From Ferruginibacter sp. (lineage in GTDB: Bacteria > Bacteroidota > Bacteroidia > Chitinophagales > Chitinophagaceae), in contig JACMLJ010000022.1 of assembly GCA_014379625.1 (NCBI GenBank), positions 1 to 64,000 of the forward strand: a stretch of DNA of 64,000 nt, in the 5' to 3' direction. Positions 62,397 to 64,000 of the stretch are shown one piece after another (position 1 is the first letter of the stretch; every line of letters starts with the position of its first letter). The notes under the pieces are model-generated. The model was not told where the DNA came from. It saw only the letters and a program-made list of their open reading frames with translations, and did no database searches. Made by a program: the position numbers and the translations under genes.

Positions 62397-63839
62397 ATGC
62401 AAAAAAAAGATGTTGATGTGGTAGTAGTGGGTGCTGGTCCGAACGGGCTGGCAGCAGCCATTGTATTGCAACAGGCCGGCTTATCTGTTTTGATCATTGA
62501 AGGAAAAGATACGATCGGTGGCGGCCTCCGTTCTGCTGAATTAACACTACCGGGTTTTACGCATGATATCTGCTCAGCCATCCATCCCATGGCGGTGGCA
62601 TCTCCATTTTTTGACACACTGCCTTTGGATCAGCATGGGCTTGAATATATTTATCCGCCCTTATCTGCTGCACATCCGTTTGATGATGGCACTGCGGCAA
62701 TCCTCACCAAATCAATCAATGAAACCGCAGCTTCGCTCGGGATTGACAGGGATGCTTACATAAAATTAATTGAACCCCTTGTTCAAGACTGGCCCGTAAT
62801 GGTAACAGATGTTTTATCTCCATTGCATTTTCCGGCACATCCTCTTAAAATGGCGCGCTTTGGTTTAAAAGCATTGACGTCCGCACTATACCTCTCTAAA
62901 AAATTTAAAGCAACAGCTGCTAAAGGTTTGTGGGCAGGCATGGCAGCACATTCCATTCAACCATTATCAAATCTTTCCACTTCTGCGATAGGCCTGGTAT
63001 TAATGGCAGCGGGTCATTTGGGCGGATGGCCTGTTCCGAAAGGAGGCGCTCAAAAAATTGCCCAGGCGCTCGCCGCTTATTTTTTATCCATCGGTGGAAA
63101 GATCGTAACAGGATTTTATGTAAAAAAACTGGAGCAACTTCCATCATCCCGCGCCGTATTATTTGATGTTACCCCAAAGCAATTATTAGAAATAGCAGGC
63201 CATCGCTTTTCCTCCATCTATCAATGGCAATTAAAAAAGTACCGCTATGGCATGGGGGTGTTTAAAATTGATTTTGCTTTGGATGGGCCGATCCCATTTT
63301 CATCCCCCGATTGCCGCAATGCCGGTACCATTCATATTGGTAATACGCTGGAGGAAATTGCAATGGCGGAACAACAAACAGCAAATGGGATTCATCCCGA
63401 AAAACCTTTTGTATTACTGGCGCAGCAAAGTTTATTTGATGCTACAAGGGCCCCGGCAGGAAAACATACTGCCTGGGCTTACTGTCATGTGCCCAATGGT
63501 TCAGCTCTTGACAGAACGAATGTTATTGAAGCGCAAATAGAACGTTTTGCGCCGGGGTTCAGGGAAAGGATACTGGCAAAGCATGTTATGAACACAACTC
63601 AGTTAGAAGCATACAATCCAAATTATATCGGTGGGGATATCAATGGCGGCATTATTGATATCGGGCAGTTGTTTACAAGGCCGGCATTAAGATATTCACC
63701 TTACAGAACTTCTGCAAAGGGCCTGTATATCTGCTCGTCTTCCACACCTCCAGGTGGTGGCGTACATGGCATGTGCGGCTATCATGCGACACAAAGGGTT
63801 TTAAAAGATATTTTTTCAAATCAATACAAGCAACCATGA
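62397..63839 (+). CDS. Phytoene-dehydrogenase-like FAD-dependent oxidoreductase
   Basis: A 480-residue flavoprotein with VVGAGPNGLAAAIVLQQAGL near residues 9-28, followed by IIEGKDTIGGGLRSAEL, and the C-terminal FAD motif YICSSSTPPGGGVHGMCGYH near residues 445-464. Similar to the phytoene desaturase/all-trans-retinol saturase-like group that acts on hydrophobic, often unsaturated substrates, so an isoprenoid, lipid or sterol-like cargo is possible. It overlaps the next gene by ATGA at 63836-63839. Confidence 0.9.
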   Translation: MQKKDVDVVVVGAGPNGLAAAIVLQQAGLSVLIIEGKDTIGGGLRSAELTLPGFTHDICSAIHPMAVASPFFDTLPLDQHGLEYIYPPLSAAHPFDDGTAAILTKSINETAASLGIDRDAYIKLIEPLVQDWPVMVTDVLSPLHFPAHPLKMARFGLKALTSALYLSKKFKATAAKGLWAGMAAHSIQPLSNLSTSAIGLVLMAAGHLGGWPVPKGGAQKIAQALAAYFLSIGGKIVTGFYVKKLEQLPSSRAVLFDVTPKQLLEIAGHRFSSIYQWQLKKYRYGMGVFKIDFALDGPIPFSSPDCRNAGTIHIGNTLEEIAMAEQQTANGIHPEKPFVLLAQQSLFDATRAPAGKHTAWAYCHVPNGSALDRTNVIEAQIERFAPGFRERILAKHVMNTTQLEAYNPNYIGGDINGGIIDIGQLFTRPALRYSPYRTSAKGLYICSSSTPPGGGVHGMCGYHATQRVLKDIFSNQYKQP

Positions 63840-64000
63840 GCATCCCTAAAAAAATTATTGTACACGAAGACTGGGCGGTAGTGATACTCGGCTTTCTCAT
63901 TATTGTTATCACACTCTCCGGTTTAGTTTTGCCGGTGCCTGTTTTTAACTGGACCAGTTCTGCTGAATTATTTTCGAAAGTGCTATCAGCAAAAAATTTG
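63836..64000 (+). CDS. YeiH-type putative sulfate exporter family transporter (partial)
   Basis: The 5' end of a gene cut by the window edge (55 codons). It starts MSIPKKIIVHEDWAVVILGF and then a hydrophobic stretch with VLPVPVFNW, which is the start of the UPF0324/YeiH family of membrane proteins. The ATGA overlap with the flavoprotein gene shows co-translation. The family name rests on distant links to sulfate or sulfite export, and the true substrate is unsure. Confidence 0.65.
   Translation, partial: MSIPKKIIVHEDWAVVILGFLIIVITLSGLVLPVPVFNWTSSAELFSKVLSAKNL

Noticed and set aside
1-64000. CRISPR arrays, tRNA or rRNA genes, intact insertion sequences and phage genes.
   Set aside because: I looked for repeats with regular spacing, cloverleaf-type ends and transposase or integrase motifs and found none that I could support.

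Overview
The window looks like chromosomal DNA of a Bacteroidota bacterium, most likely of the Chitinophagaceae type. The reasons are two SusC/SusD pairs, one of them behind an ECF sigma factor/FecR anti-sigma pair and carrying an STN domain, many Bacteroidota-style lipoproteins and secreted glycan enzymes, AT-rich spacers, and a lack of Shine-Dalgarno-like sites. I see no rRNA, tRNA, CRISPR array, intact insertion sequence or phage gene.

Layout. (1) 154-5935, minus strand: a five-gene block (TIM-barrel isomerase, Gfo/Idh/MocA dehydrogenase, GMC flavoprotein, MFS permease, small gluconate-2-dehydrogenase-type subunit) ending in a clear intrinsic terminator; this set fits oxidation of a glycoside to a 3-keto sugar and its further processing. 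(2) 6318-13021, minus strand: a tight seven-gene operon (SDR, ROK kinase, SIS protein, FAD oxidoreductase, phosphotriesterase-like hydrolase, core MetE-like protein, UlaG-like metallo-hydrolase) divergent from an AraC regulator; no pathway known to me explains this combination. (3) 14228-36378: a polysaccharide utilisation locus with a nucleoside-hydrolase-like protein and a GH28-like protein on the minus strand, then ECF sigma, FecR, SusC, SusD, a giant FG-GAP lipoprotein, a beta-helix protein, two six-hairpin glycosidase-like proteins and a GH3 enzyme with a PA14 insert. Acid pectin or a hemicellulose-like glycan is the plausible substrate.

(4) 36.4-53.1 kb: a mosaic accessory region of small redox, cupin, NTF2-like and HxlR genes around a 1475-residue regulator with six tandem GAF domains and a sigma-54 AAA+ module. 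The region is full of decayed genes that I found by reading the spacers: a TOTE-type primase fragment, a DsbA-type fragment, a frameshifted YciI/muconolactone-isomerase-like gene, an NmrA-like remnant, an aldehyde dehydrogenase tail and a truncated F420-type reductase. Some families occur on both sides of the regulator in opposite orientation.

(5) 53.1-64.0 kb: an 830-bp leader region dense in inverted repeats, followed by a second SusC/SusD pair whose partners are not glycosidases but two tandem DoxX-like membrane proteins with an extra soluble C-terminal domain, a TIGR01777 epimerase, a phytoene-dehydrogenase-like flavoprotein and the start of a YeiH-type transporter. This module and operon (2) are the best candidates for undescribed biology in the window.
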